A stretch of 8,062 nt of DNA, taken from positions 1 through 8,062 of the forward strand of contig JAMPIM010000062.1 of NCBI GenBank assembly GCA_023662705.1, read 5' to 3'. Both the position numbers and the translations under genes were made by a program. Origin of the DNA: Candidatus Gastranaerophilales bacterium. GTDB taxonomy: Bacteria > Cyanobacteriota > Vampirovibrionia > Gastranaerophilales > Gastranaerophilaceae. Below are positions 1 to 5,154 of this stretch, one piece after another (position 1 is the first letter of the stretch; each line of letters opens with the position of its first letter). Under the pieces are notes generated by a model. The model saw only the letters and a list, made by a program, of their open reading frames with translations. It had not been told where the DNA came from and searched no databases.

Positions 1-1737
1 CACTCTTGCTCACACATCATGGCACAGGCAGTGCAAAAGCTGTTCCCACAAGCAAAGTTAGCTATCGGGCCGGCTACAGCAGACGGTTTTTACTACGATT
101 TTGATTTGACTGACGGCTATGCTTTCACTCAAGAAGATTTAACAAAAATCGAAGAAGAAATGAAAAACATCATTAAACAAAACCTTACTTTCGAAAAGTA
201 TCAGGTTGAAGATGTTGATGCAAAAATTGCTGAATTCAAATCAGAAGGCGAAATCTACAAGGCTGAGTTATTGGAAGAACACAGAAACGATAACCCAACA
301 TTGTACTTAACCAAAGACAAAGACGGAAATGTGTTATTCAACGACCTTTGTGCAGGGCCGCACATTCCAAACACATCATATATCAAAGGCAACGCAATTA
401 AACTTCTTAAAGTTGCAGGTGCTTACTGGCGCGGCAATGAAAACAATAAAATGCTTCAAAGAATCTACGCTACAGCTTATTGGAACAAAGAAGATTTGCA
501 GGCTTATTTAACATTCCTTGAAGAAGCTGAAAAACGCGACCACAGAAAATTAGGTACACAGCTTGATTTATTCTCAACACGCGAAGAACTCGGCGGAGGT
601 CTTGTTTTATGGCATCCTAATTTAGGAATTGTAAGAGAAGAAATTGAAAACTACTGGAGAAGTGAACACAGAAAACGCGGTTACGTAATCGTTAACACTC
701 CTCAAATTGCTAAATCAAAATTATGGGAAATTTCAGGTCACATGGACCACTACAAAGAAAATATGTTCTTCGTACAAAAAGATGAAGATTCTGATGAACA
801 ATTTGTAGTAAAACCAATGAACTGTCCGTTCCACATTCTTATTTATCAAGCAAACAGATACTCATATCGTTCATTGCCGTTAAGAATGGCAGAACTCGGA
901 ACTGTTTACAGAAAAGAAAAATCAGGCGCACTTTCAGGCTTAACCCGTGTTCAAGGTTTCACCCAAGATGATGCTCACATCTTCTGTACACCTGAACAAC
1001 TGGTTGATGAAATTAACGAAATCATTGATTTTGTTGCTGATACAATGGCTATCTTCAACATGAGTTTTGAAGTCGAACTTTCAACTCGTCCTGAAAGCTT
1101 TGTAGGTGAAATCGAAAACTGGAACAGAGCTGAAGCAGGCTTGAAAGAAGCAATGGACAGACGCGGAATGAAATACGACATCAACGAAGGTGACGGCGCA
1201 TTCTACGGTCCAAAAATCGACTTCAAGGTTAAAGACGCTTTAGGCAGAACATGGCAATGTGCTACAATCCAGCTTGACTTCAATCTTCCTGCAAGATTTG
1301 ATATCAAATACCAGGATAAAGACGGTTCTATGAAAACACCGATTATGCTTCACAGAGTTGTATTTGGTTCTATGGAACGTTTCCACGGTATCTTAATCGA
1401 ACACTACGCAGGTGCGTTCCCAACTTGGCTTGCTCCAACTCAGGTTGCAATCGTTCCTATCAGTAATGAAAAACATATCGATTTTGCAGAAGCTGTTTAC
1501 AAGAAAATGCGCGCAGCAGGCATAAGAGTTAAACTTGACGACCGTTCAGAATCTATGAATTATAAGATTAGAGAAAGTCTTCAAGACAAGAAAATCCCTT
1601 ATGTTTGTGTAATCGGCGACAAAGAAATCGAAGCAAACGCAGTTGCAGTAAGAAAACGCGGTGTCGGTCAAGTCGGCACGGTTGCGGTAGATGAGTTTGT
1701 TGAAAATATCTTGAAAGAGATTAAAGATAAGGCATAA
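1..1737 (+). CDS. thrS: Threonyl-tRNA synthetase, 5' end missing
   Basis: Charges tRNA-Thr with threonine in the cytoplasm and hydrolyses mischarged Ser-tRNA-Thr. The frame is open from base 1, so the Met at base 19 is internal, not the start. Visible codons 1-578 begin inside the editing domain: H1 and H5 form its HxxxH motif, and C117/H121 (DLCAGPH) form its second half. The class II catalytic core follows, with zinc ligands C275 (MNCPFH), H326 (DDAH) and H451 (MLHR) and the motif 2 arginine R304. The C-terminal anticodon-binding domain runs from about residue 475 (TWLAP) to the stop. Spacing of these residues parallels E. coli ThrRS (642 residues) with an offset of roughly 60-72, so about 70 N-terminal residues, the TGS domain, lie outside the window. 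The reading frame is intact, and a strong terminator follows four bases after the stop. Any upstream leader control cannot be seen. Confidence 0.98.
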   Translation, partial: HSCSHIMAQAVQKLFPQAKLAIGPATADGFYYDFDLTDGYAFTQEDLTKIEEEMKNIIKQNLTFEKYQVEDVDAKIAEFKSEGEIYKAELLEEHRNDNPTLYLTKDKDGNVLFNDLCAGPHIPNTSYIKGNAIKLLKVAGAYWRGNENNKMLQRIYATAYWNKEDLQAYLTFLEEAEKRDHRKLGTQLDLFSTREELGGGLVLWHPNLGIVREEIENYWRSEHRKRGYVIVNTPQIAKSKLWEISGHMDHYKENMFFVQKDEDSDEQFVVKPMNCPFHILIYQANRYSYRSLPLRMAELGTVYRKEKSGALSGLTRVQGFTQDDAHIFCTPEQLVDEINEIIDFVADTMAIFNMSFEVELSTRPESFVGEIENWNRAEAGLKEAMDRRGMKYDINEGDGAFYGPKIDFKVKDALGRTWQCATIQLDFNLPARFDIKYQDKDGSMKTPIMLHRVVFGSMERFHGILIEHYAGAFPTWLAPTQVAIVPISNEKHIDFAEAVYKKMRAAGIRVKLDDRSESMNYKIRESLQDKKIPYVCVIGDKEIEANAVAVRKRGVGQVGTVAVDEFVENILKEIKDKA

Positions 1738-1740
1738 ATT

Positions 1741-1775
1741 AAAAAAGGGCGGGTTCTTCGAACCCGCCCTTTTTT
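1741..1775 (+). terminator. Intrinsic terminator of thrS
   Basis: A perfect 16-bp stem has arms 1741-1756 and 1760-1775, a GC-rich GGGCGGG core, a 3-base loop and a T6 tract on the plus strand. The A6 at its left end makes it potentially bidirectional, so it could also stop minus-strand transcripts arriving from 1800-2000. The core resembles the terminator at 1997-2035. Confidence 0.93.
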
Positions 1776-1815
1776 ATAGGGTTGAAAATTTTTTAAAATC
1801 GGTTAAAATAAGAAT

Positions 1816-1848
1816 ACAGGCATGGGTAGCCTTAATACCCAAGCCCGT
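1816..1848 (-). terminator. Probable terminator hairpin of the 23-codon ORF
   Basis: On the minus strand, arms 1848-1836 and 1828-1816 pair over 13 positions with one mismatch and one G-U pair around a 7-base loop. A T-rich run (ATTCTTATTTT) follows. It lies 8 bases beyond the stop of the small ORF at 1856-1927, which suits a terminator or a stable 3' end of that transcript. Its distal arm includes a 12-base sequence whose inverse copy lies upstream of the ORF at 1978-1989. Confidence 0.5.
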
Positions 1849-1855
1849 GCCCTAA

Positions 1856-1927
1856 TTAAAGGACTTTGAGTGCAAGAACTATTGCTAGTATTAGTAATAG
1901 TTCTTTTTCGCTGATTATAATCATCAT
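1856..1927 (-). CDS. 23-residue hydrophobic peptide ORF with strong RBS
   Basis: An unrecognised small ORF: ATG at 1927-1925, stop TAA at 1858-1856. The peptide starts MMIIISEKE, then continues as a hydrophobic stretch of Leu, Ile, Val and Ala broken only by a Lys near the C-terminus. Fourteen of 23 residues are Ile, Leu or Val. AAAGGAGG lies 5 bases before the ATG, one of the best ribosome binding sites in the window. The ORF has its own hairpin downstream and sits between the thrS and fabF terminators. I see no convincing promoter. Size and composition suit a single short membrane helix, such as a type I toxin-like peptide or another small membrane protein. A leader peptide for branched-chain amino acid attenuation is less likely because no biosynthetic gene follows. 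It is below normal gene-calling length, so translation is inferred from the RBS and context. Confidence 0.5.
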   Translation of the reverse strand: MMIIISEKELLLILAIVLALKVL

Positions 1928-1996
1928 TTGCGCCTCCTTTCTTTGCAAAAATCAGCTTAAATAATAATAAAATCTTTTGCCTGTATTCTCTTTTCA

Positions 1997-2035
1997 AAAA
2001 AAGGGCGGGATTGCTTTGCAATCCCGCCCTTTTTT
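1997..2035 (-). terminator. Intrinsic terminator of acpP-fabF, bidirectional
   Basis: A perfect 18-bp stem has arms 1997-2014 and 2018-2035, a GGGCGGG core, a 3-base loop and A/T runs on both sides. It lies 9 bases beyond the fabF stop, so its main role is to end the acpP-fabF transcript. It is symmetric enough to stop a plus-strand RNA as well. Confidence 0.92.
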
Positions 2036-2044
2036 AAATACTTA

Positions 2045-3298
2045 CTATACTTCTTTGAATACCAAAGTTGCGTTGTGACCACCAAACCCGAATGAGTTTG
2101 AAAGTGCTGCGCGAACTTTTTTATCTCTTGCTTTGTGTGGAACATAATCAAGGTTAGCAACATGTTCATCCTGATTATCAAGGTTGATTGTAGGAGGAAC
2201 TTTACTGTCAGTGATTACTTTAACACATACAATACCTTCAACAGCACCTGTCGCACCTAACATGTGACCGTGCATAGATTTTGTTGAGCTTACAAGAAGA
2301 TTTGAATTTTGTTCTTTATCACCGAAAATCTTTGCAATTGCTTGTGATTCAGCAACATCACCTAAACCTGTACTTGTACCGTGTGGATTGATATAGTCGA
2401 TATCTTCAGGTTTAAGACCAGCATCAGCTAGAGCTAATTCCATAGATTTGATAGCACCTTTACCTTCCGGATCAGGAGCAACCATATCGTGAGCATCAGC
2501 TGTTTGACCATAACCAACGATTTCTGCATAAATTTTAGCACCGCGTTTTTTAGCGTGTTCATATTCTTCAAGAACAACAACCCCTGCGCCTTCACCCATT
2601 ACAAAACCGTCTCTGTCAACGTCATAAGGTCTTGAAGCTTTTTCAGGAGCATCGTTTCTCTTAGAAAGAGTTCTTGCTGCTGTGAAAGCACCGATACCTA
2701 ATGTTGTGATTGTAGCTTCGCAGCCGCCTGCTACCATTACATCAGCATCACCGTATTGAATAGTTCTGAACGCATCACCAATTGAGTGTGAGCCTGTAGC
2801 ACAAGCAGAAACAACTGCTTTGTTAACACCTTTGTAACCGTGCTTCATAGAAACACGACCTGAAGGCATATCAACAATAAGCATTGGAACTGTGAAAGGA
2901 GAAGCCTTTGTAGGGCCTTTTTCCATCATAGCTTTATGGCTCTTTTCAAATGTTTTGAAACCGCCAGCCGCAGAACTAACCATAACACCAATTCTGTATG
3001 GGTCAATATCAGCTTCGTCAATACCTGAATCAGCAATAGCTTCATCAGCAGCTACCATTGCAAACTGAGTAAATCTGTCCATTCTTTTTGAATCTTTTGA
3101 ATCCATATAATCTTCAGGATTAAAATCTTTATCTTTGATTTCAGCTGCAATTTTTACAGTATGTCCTTCTGTATCAATAGATTCGATATTTGATACACCG
3201 CTTTTGCCATCAAGCAAGGAGTTCCAAAACTTATCAACTCCAATTCCGCATGGAGTAATAGCTCCCATACCTGTTATAACAACTCTTCTTTTTGTCAT
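2045..3298 (-). CDS. fabF: Beta-ketoacyl-ACP synthase II
   Basis: Condenses malonyl-ACP with a growing acyl-ACP, releasing CO2 and lengthening the chain by two carbons in FASII. It is a cytoplasmic thiolase-fold enzyme. The product is 417 residues, the usual FabF length. The catalytic triad is visible: C166 in SACATGS, H306 in NPHGTST and H345 in SMHGH, with the accompanying K340. The glycine-rich SNSFGFGGHN end is also typical. An in-frame ATG six bases upstream (3304) exists, but the AAGGGA site is only 2 bases from it and 8 bases from the ATG chosen here. FabF proteins also usually begin close to the KRRVVITG strand. The gene lies 103 bases after acpP, separated by a strong hairpin, and ends just before a terminator. 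SMHGH in place of the common SMTGH is a minor variation. The Cys nucleophile separates it from a KSQ-type or inactive synthase. Confidence 0.97.
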   Translation of the reverse strand: MTKRRVVITGMGAITPCGIGVDKFWNSLLDGKSGVSNIESIDTEGHTVKIAAEIKDKDFNPEDYMDSKDSKRMDRFTQFAMVAADEAIADSGIDEADIDPYRIGVMVSSAAGGFKTFEKSHKAMMEKGPTKASPFTVPMLIVDMPSGRVSMKHGYKGVNKAVVSACATGSHSIGDAFRTIQYGDADVMVAGGCEATITTLGIGAFTAARTLSKRNDAPEKASRPYDVDRDGFVMGEGAGVVVLEEYEHAKKRGAKIYAEIVGYGQTADAHDMVAPDPEGKGAIKSMELALADAGLKPEDIDYINPHGTSTGLGDVAESQAIAKIFGDKEQNSNLLVSSTKSMHGHMLGATGAVEGIVCVKVITDSKVPPTINLDNQDEHVANLDYVPHKARDKKVRAALSNSFGFGGHNATLVFKEV

Positions 3299-3320
3299 TT
3301 TCATATTCCCTTAATAAACT

Positions 3321-3360
3321 AGTATTTGTATTACAACTAATAAATAAGAGGGTGAAAAAA
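3321..3360. repeat. Inverted copy of the acpP leader, after acpP
   Basis: This stretch on the plus strand reads like the acpP 5' leader on the minus strand (3633-3670). TGTATTACA and AATAAATAAGAGG (3339-3351) are identical in both, separated by a 2-base difference, and A-runs follow in both. The match therefore forms an inverted repeat around acpP. It covers the distal arm of the acpP-fabF hairpin and part of the fabF leader. Confidence 0.7.
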
Positions 3361-3382
3361 TACAATATTTCCACCCTCTTAT
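3344..3382 (-). terminator. Hairpin between acpP and fabF, attenuator-like
   Basis: An 11-bp perfect outer stem (arms 3372-3382 and 3344-3354) encloses a further AAATA/TATTT pairing. On the minus strand it is followed by TTATTTATTAG, a moderately T-rich tract. It lies 19 bases after the acpP stop and 40 bases before the fabF start. Partial termination here would give more acpP than fabF message, fitting the high demand for ACP. It could instead be an mRNA-stabilising 3' structure. Confidence 0.6.
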
Positions 3383-3401
3383 ATAAATTCAGTCAAACTT
3401 A

Positions 3402-3632
3402 TTATGAGTGTGCTTCGATGTAGTTAACTGCATCTTGAACTGTTTGGATTTTTTCAGCTTCTTCATCAGGAATTTCGCAACCGAATTCTTCTTCGAAAGC
3501 CATAACTAATTCAACTGTATCCAAAGAGTCAGCACCCAAATCAGCTGTAAAGCTAGCTTCTGGAGTTACCAAAGCTTCATCGCAGCTTAATTGGTCTACT
3601 ACAACTTTTTTAACTTTTTCTAATGTACTCAT
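3402..3632 (-). CDS. acpP: Acyl carrier protein
   Basis: Small acidic cytoplasmic carrier that holds growing fatty acyl chains on a 4'-phosphopantetheine arm and presents them to FabD, FabH, FabF and FabG. The product is 76 residues, close to the 77-78 typical of bacterial AcpP. The arm attaches to S36 in the GADSLDTVEL motif, at the start of the acidic recognition helix. The four-helix pattern and the acidic EEEFGCEIPDEEAEKI segment are typical. The start ATG has GAGG 8 bases upstream. Unlike many bacteria, acpP is not directly behind fabG: a regulator cassette lies between them and acpP has its own promoter. fabF follows in the same direction after a hairpin. Its leader and downstream region are complementary, which could affect its translation. 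Confidence 0.97.
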   Translation of the reverse strand: MSTLEKVKKVVVDQLSCDEALVTPEASFTADLGADSLDTVELVMAFEEEFGCEIPDEEAEKIQTVQDAVNYIEAHS

Positions 3633-3670
3633 GTTTTTTTCCTCTTATTTATTGTGTAATACACTATTCT
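3633..3670 (-). promoter_or_regulatory. acpP leader with palindrome and SD
   Basis: The predicted untranslated leader of acpP holds the 11-base palindrome GTGTATTACAC (3654-3664) just after the expected transcription start, then AATAAATAAGAGG (3641-3653) whose end is the ribosome binding site. The palindrome could be an operator. The second part is exactly complementary to RNA from 3339-3351 downstream of acpP. Confidence 0.45.
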
Positions 3671-3675
3671 ACTAA

Positions 3676-3703
3676 ATTGTACCATTTAAAGATATTTTTG
3701 CAA
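3676..3703 (-). promoter_or_regulatory. Promoter of acpP-fabF
   Basis: TTGCAA (3703-3698) is followed by a 16-base spacer and TACAAT (3681-3676), preceded by TGG as in an extended -10 element. Transcription should start near 3669, giving a leader of about 37 bases. The -35 element begins 16 bases beyond the stop of the 107-residue gene, so the unit is expressed independently of fabHDG. Confidence 0.6.
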
Positions 3704-3719
3704 TTAATTTAAGAAATTG

Positions 3720-4043
3720 TTACATTTCGCCATTTAAACTTGCAAGAATCGGCTTGAGAATATTTTCCAAATCTCTGTTAATTACTTTATATCCTATAAT
3801 ATTAGTTTTCATTATTCTCCTTGTTTCGCTGTCCAGTTTACTAAACAATTCTTTATCACGCCTCAAAACATTAAGACAATCTATCAACACACATAACTTT
3901 GTTTGAACAGCCGTCAGATTCAATATAATCATCCTTGAGCTCTCATACATAGCCTCATTGATATTCCTCCCTAGAAAATATTTCTTGAAATACTTTGTCC
4001 GATACTTTTTGTAAACCGCTTCTACTTCTTTAGGTGTTGTCAT
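3720..4043 (-). CDS. Uncharacterised 107-residue helical protein
   Basis: I do not recognise this family. The 107-residue product is rich in Lys and Arg and is predicted by eye to be mostly helical: a basic N-terminal third (EAVYKKYRTKYFKKYF), a fairly hydrophobic middle helix at about 38-60 with two Cys, then a charged helix at 62-82 and an amphipathic C-terminus. There is no signal peptide, clear membrane segment or catalytic motif. AAGGAG lies 7 bases before the ATG. The promoter is a perfect sigma-70 consensus, so expression should be high unless repressed, most simply by the divergent XRE protein. No terminator is visible before acpP, so its transcript may run into acpP-fabF. A DNA- or RNA-binding accessory factor or a partner of the XRE protein is possible; neither is shown by the sequence. 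Confidence 0.82.
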   Translation of the reverse strand: MTTPKEVEAVYKKYRTKYFKKYFLGRNINEAMYESSRMIILNLTAVQTKLCVLIDCLNVLRRDKELFSKLDSETRRIMKTNIIGYKVINRDLENILKPILASLNGEM

Positions 4044-4072
4044 TCTTAATCTCCTTGTTTCCTATAGTCTAC

Positions 4073-4082
4073 ATACTAGTAT
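4073..4082. promoter_or_regulatory. Palindrome ATACTAGTAT, candidate operator
   Basis: A perfect 10-bp palindrome covers the end of the -10 element and the expected start site of the 107-residue gene. A bound protein here would block that promoter. Its centre is 42 bp from the centre of the palindrome at 4114-4125, close to four helical turns. Confidence 0.45.
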
Positions 4083-4109
4083 TATAAGAAGTTGATTGTA
4101 GTATGTCAA
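4081..4109 (-). promoter_or_regulatory. Perfect-consensus sigma-70 promoter of the 107-residue gene
   Basis: On the minus strand TTGACA (4109-4104), a 17-base spacer and TATAAT (4086-4081) match the consensus at all 12 positions. Transcription would begin near 4074, about 30 bases before the ATG at 4043. Its -35 box lies inside the spacer of the opposing XRE promoter. Confidence 0.85.
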
Positions 4110-4120
4110 TAGCTTACTAT
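4092..4120 (+). promoter_or_regulatory. Promoter of the XRE regulator gene
   Basis: TTGATT (4092-4097), a 17-base spacer and TACTAT (4115-4120) give a reasonable sigma-70 promoter. The -10 box lies in the palindrome 4114-4125. The expected start near 4127 is only about three bases before the ATG at 4130, implying a leaderless or near-leaderless mRNA. The two opposing promoters overlap, so they probably exclude each other. Confidence 0.55.
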
Positions 4121-4125
4121 AGTAA
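4114..4125. promoter_or_regulatory. Palindrome TTACTATAGTAA, candidate operator
   Basis: A perfect 12-bp palindrome spans the -10 region of the XRE promoter and shares the TACTA...TAGTA half-sites of the palindrome at 4073-4082. This is the arrangement expected of an autoregulated XRE repressor with two sites in a divergent control region. Confidence 0.5.
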
Positions 4126-4129
4126 ACAT

Positions 4130-4348
4130 ATGATTACTGAAAAAATAAGTTTAAAAATAAAATTTGAAAGACAAAAACGAGGCATTTCGCAAGAAGATTT
4201 AGCTTTAGCAGCTGGATTAAGCAGAAGTGCCTTATGGAAAATTGAAACAGGAAAAGTTTCACCAACAATTGCCTCTTTAGAAAAAATAGCACATGCCCTG
4301 GGAATGGATTTTGCAACGCTTACAGACGTATCAAAGGTTGATTTATAA
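4130..4348 (+). CDS. XRE/Cro-C1 family transcriptional regulator
   Basis: A 72-residue product made almost entirely of one HTH_3 domain. Helix 1 is LKIKFERQKRG (8-18), the turn and recognition helix lie in SQEDLALAAGLSRSALWKIETG (20-41), and the SPTIASLEKIAHALG end of the fold follows. There is no sensor, protease or toxin domain, so it should bind DNA as a dimer and respond through concentration or a partner. The ATG at 4130 is preferred over the in-frame ATG at 4103: the upstream one lies inside the predicted promoter, neither has a ribosome binding site, and conserved sequence begins only after 4130. It is the only complete plus-strand gene inside the fab cluster and is divergent from the 107-residue gene. 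It converges on fabG at a shared terminator. Its likely targets are its own promoter region and that of the neighbour. Confidence 0.88.
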   Translation: MITEKISLKIKFERQKRGISQEDLALAAGLSRSALWKIETGKVSPTIASLEKIAHALGMDFATLTDVSKVDL

Positions 4349-4370
4349 TTTGCAAGTTTAAAAATTTTCA

Positions 4371-4409
4371 AGAATTAAAAAAGGGTTCCGAAGAACCCTT
4401 TTTAATTCT
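4371..4409 (-). terminator. Bidirectional terminator of fabG unit and XRE gene
   Basis: Arms 4371-4388 and 4393-4409 pair along their length with one bulged A. On the minus strand the loop is C(UUCG)G, an extra-stable tetraloop, followed by T6. The stem begins at the fabG stop codon and starts 22 bases after the XRE stop on the other side, so it serves both converging genes. Confidence 0.9.
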
Positions 4410-5140
4410 TATATCATCAAACCGCCTGCTACTTCGATTGCTTGACCTGTTACATACTCAGTTTCAAGAGCTAAGAATTTAACAACCTTAGCGATATCTT
4501 CCGGAGTACCAAGTCTCTTCATAGGAATAGCTTTTAAGTATTCATCGATATTTGGAAGTTCTGCTGTCATAGCTGTTTGGATGAAACCAGGACATACAGC
4601 GTTAACTCTGATATTTCTTGAACCAAATTCCTTTGCAAGAGTTTGAGTGAAACCAATTAAACCAGCTTTTGAAGCTGAGTAGTTAGCTTGACCAGCGTTA
4701 CCGTGACGACCAACAATACTTGACATATTGATGATTGAACCTTGACGAGCTTTTGACATGTATTTGATAACTGCGTTAGTTACACAAAAAGCAGAAGTTA
4801 AGTTAACTTTGATAACGCTTTCCCATTGGTTCATATCCATTCTTAAGAATAAACCGTCTCTTGTAATACCTGCGTTGTTTAACAAGATATCAATTTTGCC
4901 GTGTTCAGCAATCATTTTATCAACATTTTCTTTAACTGCTTCGTGATTAGAAACGTCGAAGCTGTAGAAGTATGCATTAACACCGCAAGCTTTGATTTCA
5001 TCGATTGCAGGTTGAGCTTTTTCAGCATCACAAATATCGTTGATAATAATATCACAACCTGCTTTAGCAAGTTCTAACGCACAAGCTAAACCAATACCGC
5101 GTGATCCGCCTGTAATTAAAGCAATTTTTCTTTCTGTCAT
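4409..5140 (-). CDS. fabG: 3-oxoacyl-ACP reductase
   Basis: Reduces beta-ketoacyl-ACP to (R)-3-hydroxyacyl-ACP with NADPH, the first reduction in each FASII cycle. The 243-residue product is a classical short-chain dehydrogenase of standard FabG length (E. coli 244). Visible motifs are the nucleotide-binding GGSRGIG at 11-17, NNAG at 88-91 and the catalytic set N113, S141, Y154 and K158 (YxxxK in NYSASKAG). The C-terminal VTGQAIEVAGG segment is characteristic. The start lies 14 bases after the fabD stop, and its AAGGAG site overlaps that stop, suggesting translational coupling. It is the last gene of the fabH unit, with a UUCG terminator directly at its stop. Other short-chain dehydrogenases look similar, but the fab context and the VxGxxGNxGQANY motif support FabG. 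Confidence 0.97.
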   Translation of the reverse strand: MTERKIALITGGSRGIGLACALELAKAGCDIIINDICDAEKAQPAIDEIKACGVNAYFYSFDVSNHEAVKENVDKMIAEHGKIDILLNNAGITRDGLFLRMDMNQWESVIKVNLTSAFCVTNAVIKYMSKARQGSIINMSSIVGRHGNAGQANYSASKAGLIGFTQTLAKEFGSRNIRVNAVCPGFIQTAMTAELPNIDEYLKAIPMKRLGTPEDIAKVVKFLALETEYVTGQAIEVAGGLMI

Positions 5141-5154
5141 TTTAATCTTTCTCC

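Larger units (their letters stand above)
1811..1989. repeat. 12-bp inverted repeat bracketing the small ORF
   Basis: AGAATACAGGCA at 1811-1822 recurs as its exact reverse complement at 1978-1989. The two copies enclose the 23-codon ORF, its RBS and most of its hairpin. In a minus-strand transcript starting above 1989 the two ends could pair. As DNA, the arms could mark a 179-bp element, but I see no target-site duplication and no known insertion-sequence end. Confidence 0.5.

Noticed and set aside
975..1184. 69-codon minus-strand ORF inside thrS
   Set aside because: It is antisense to the conserved catalytic domain of thrS and has no RBS; a coding shadow.
19..1737. Complete thrS starting at the Met at base 19
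   Set aside because: The frame is open from base 1 and the residues before this Met form the HxxxH editing motif, so the gene is cut by the window edge.
1856..1927. Branched-chain amino acid attenuator leader peptide
   Set aside because: The Ile/Leu/Val content suits one, but no biosynthetic or transport gene lies downstream on the minus strand; the next gene, thrS, is convergent.
1803..2021. 72-codon minus-strand ORF across the thrS-fabF gap
   Set aside because: It runs through the fabF terminator and the hairpin at 1816-1848, has no ribosome binding site and overlaps the better-supported 23-codon ORF in another frame.
1957..2181. 74-codon minus-strand ORF overlapping the fabF end
   Set aside because: It starts inside fabF in another frame, crosses the terminator stem and has no ribosome binding site.
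4117..4371. 84-codon minus-strand ORF opposite the XRE gene
   Set aside because: The plus-strand frame encodes a clear HTH_3 domain; the reverse frame has no recognisable features and no RBS.
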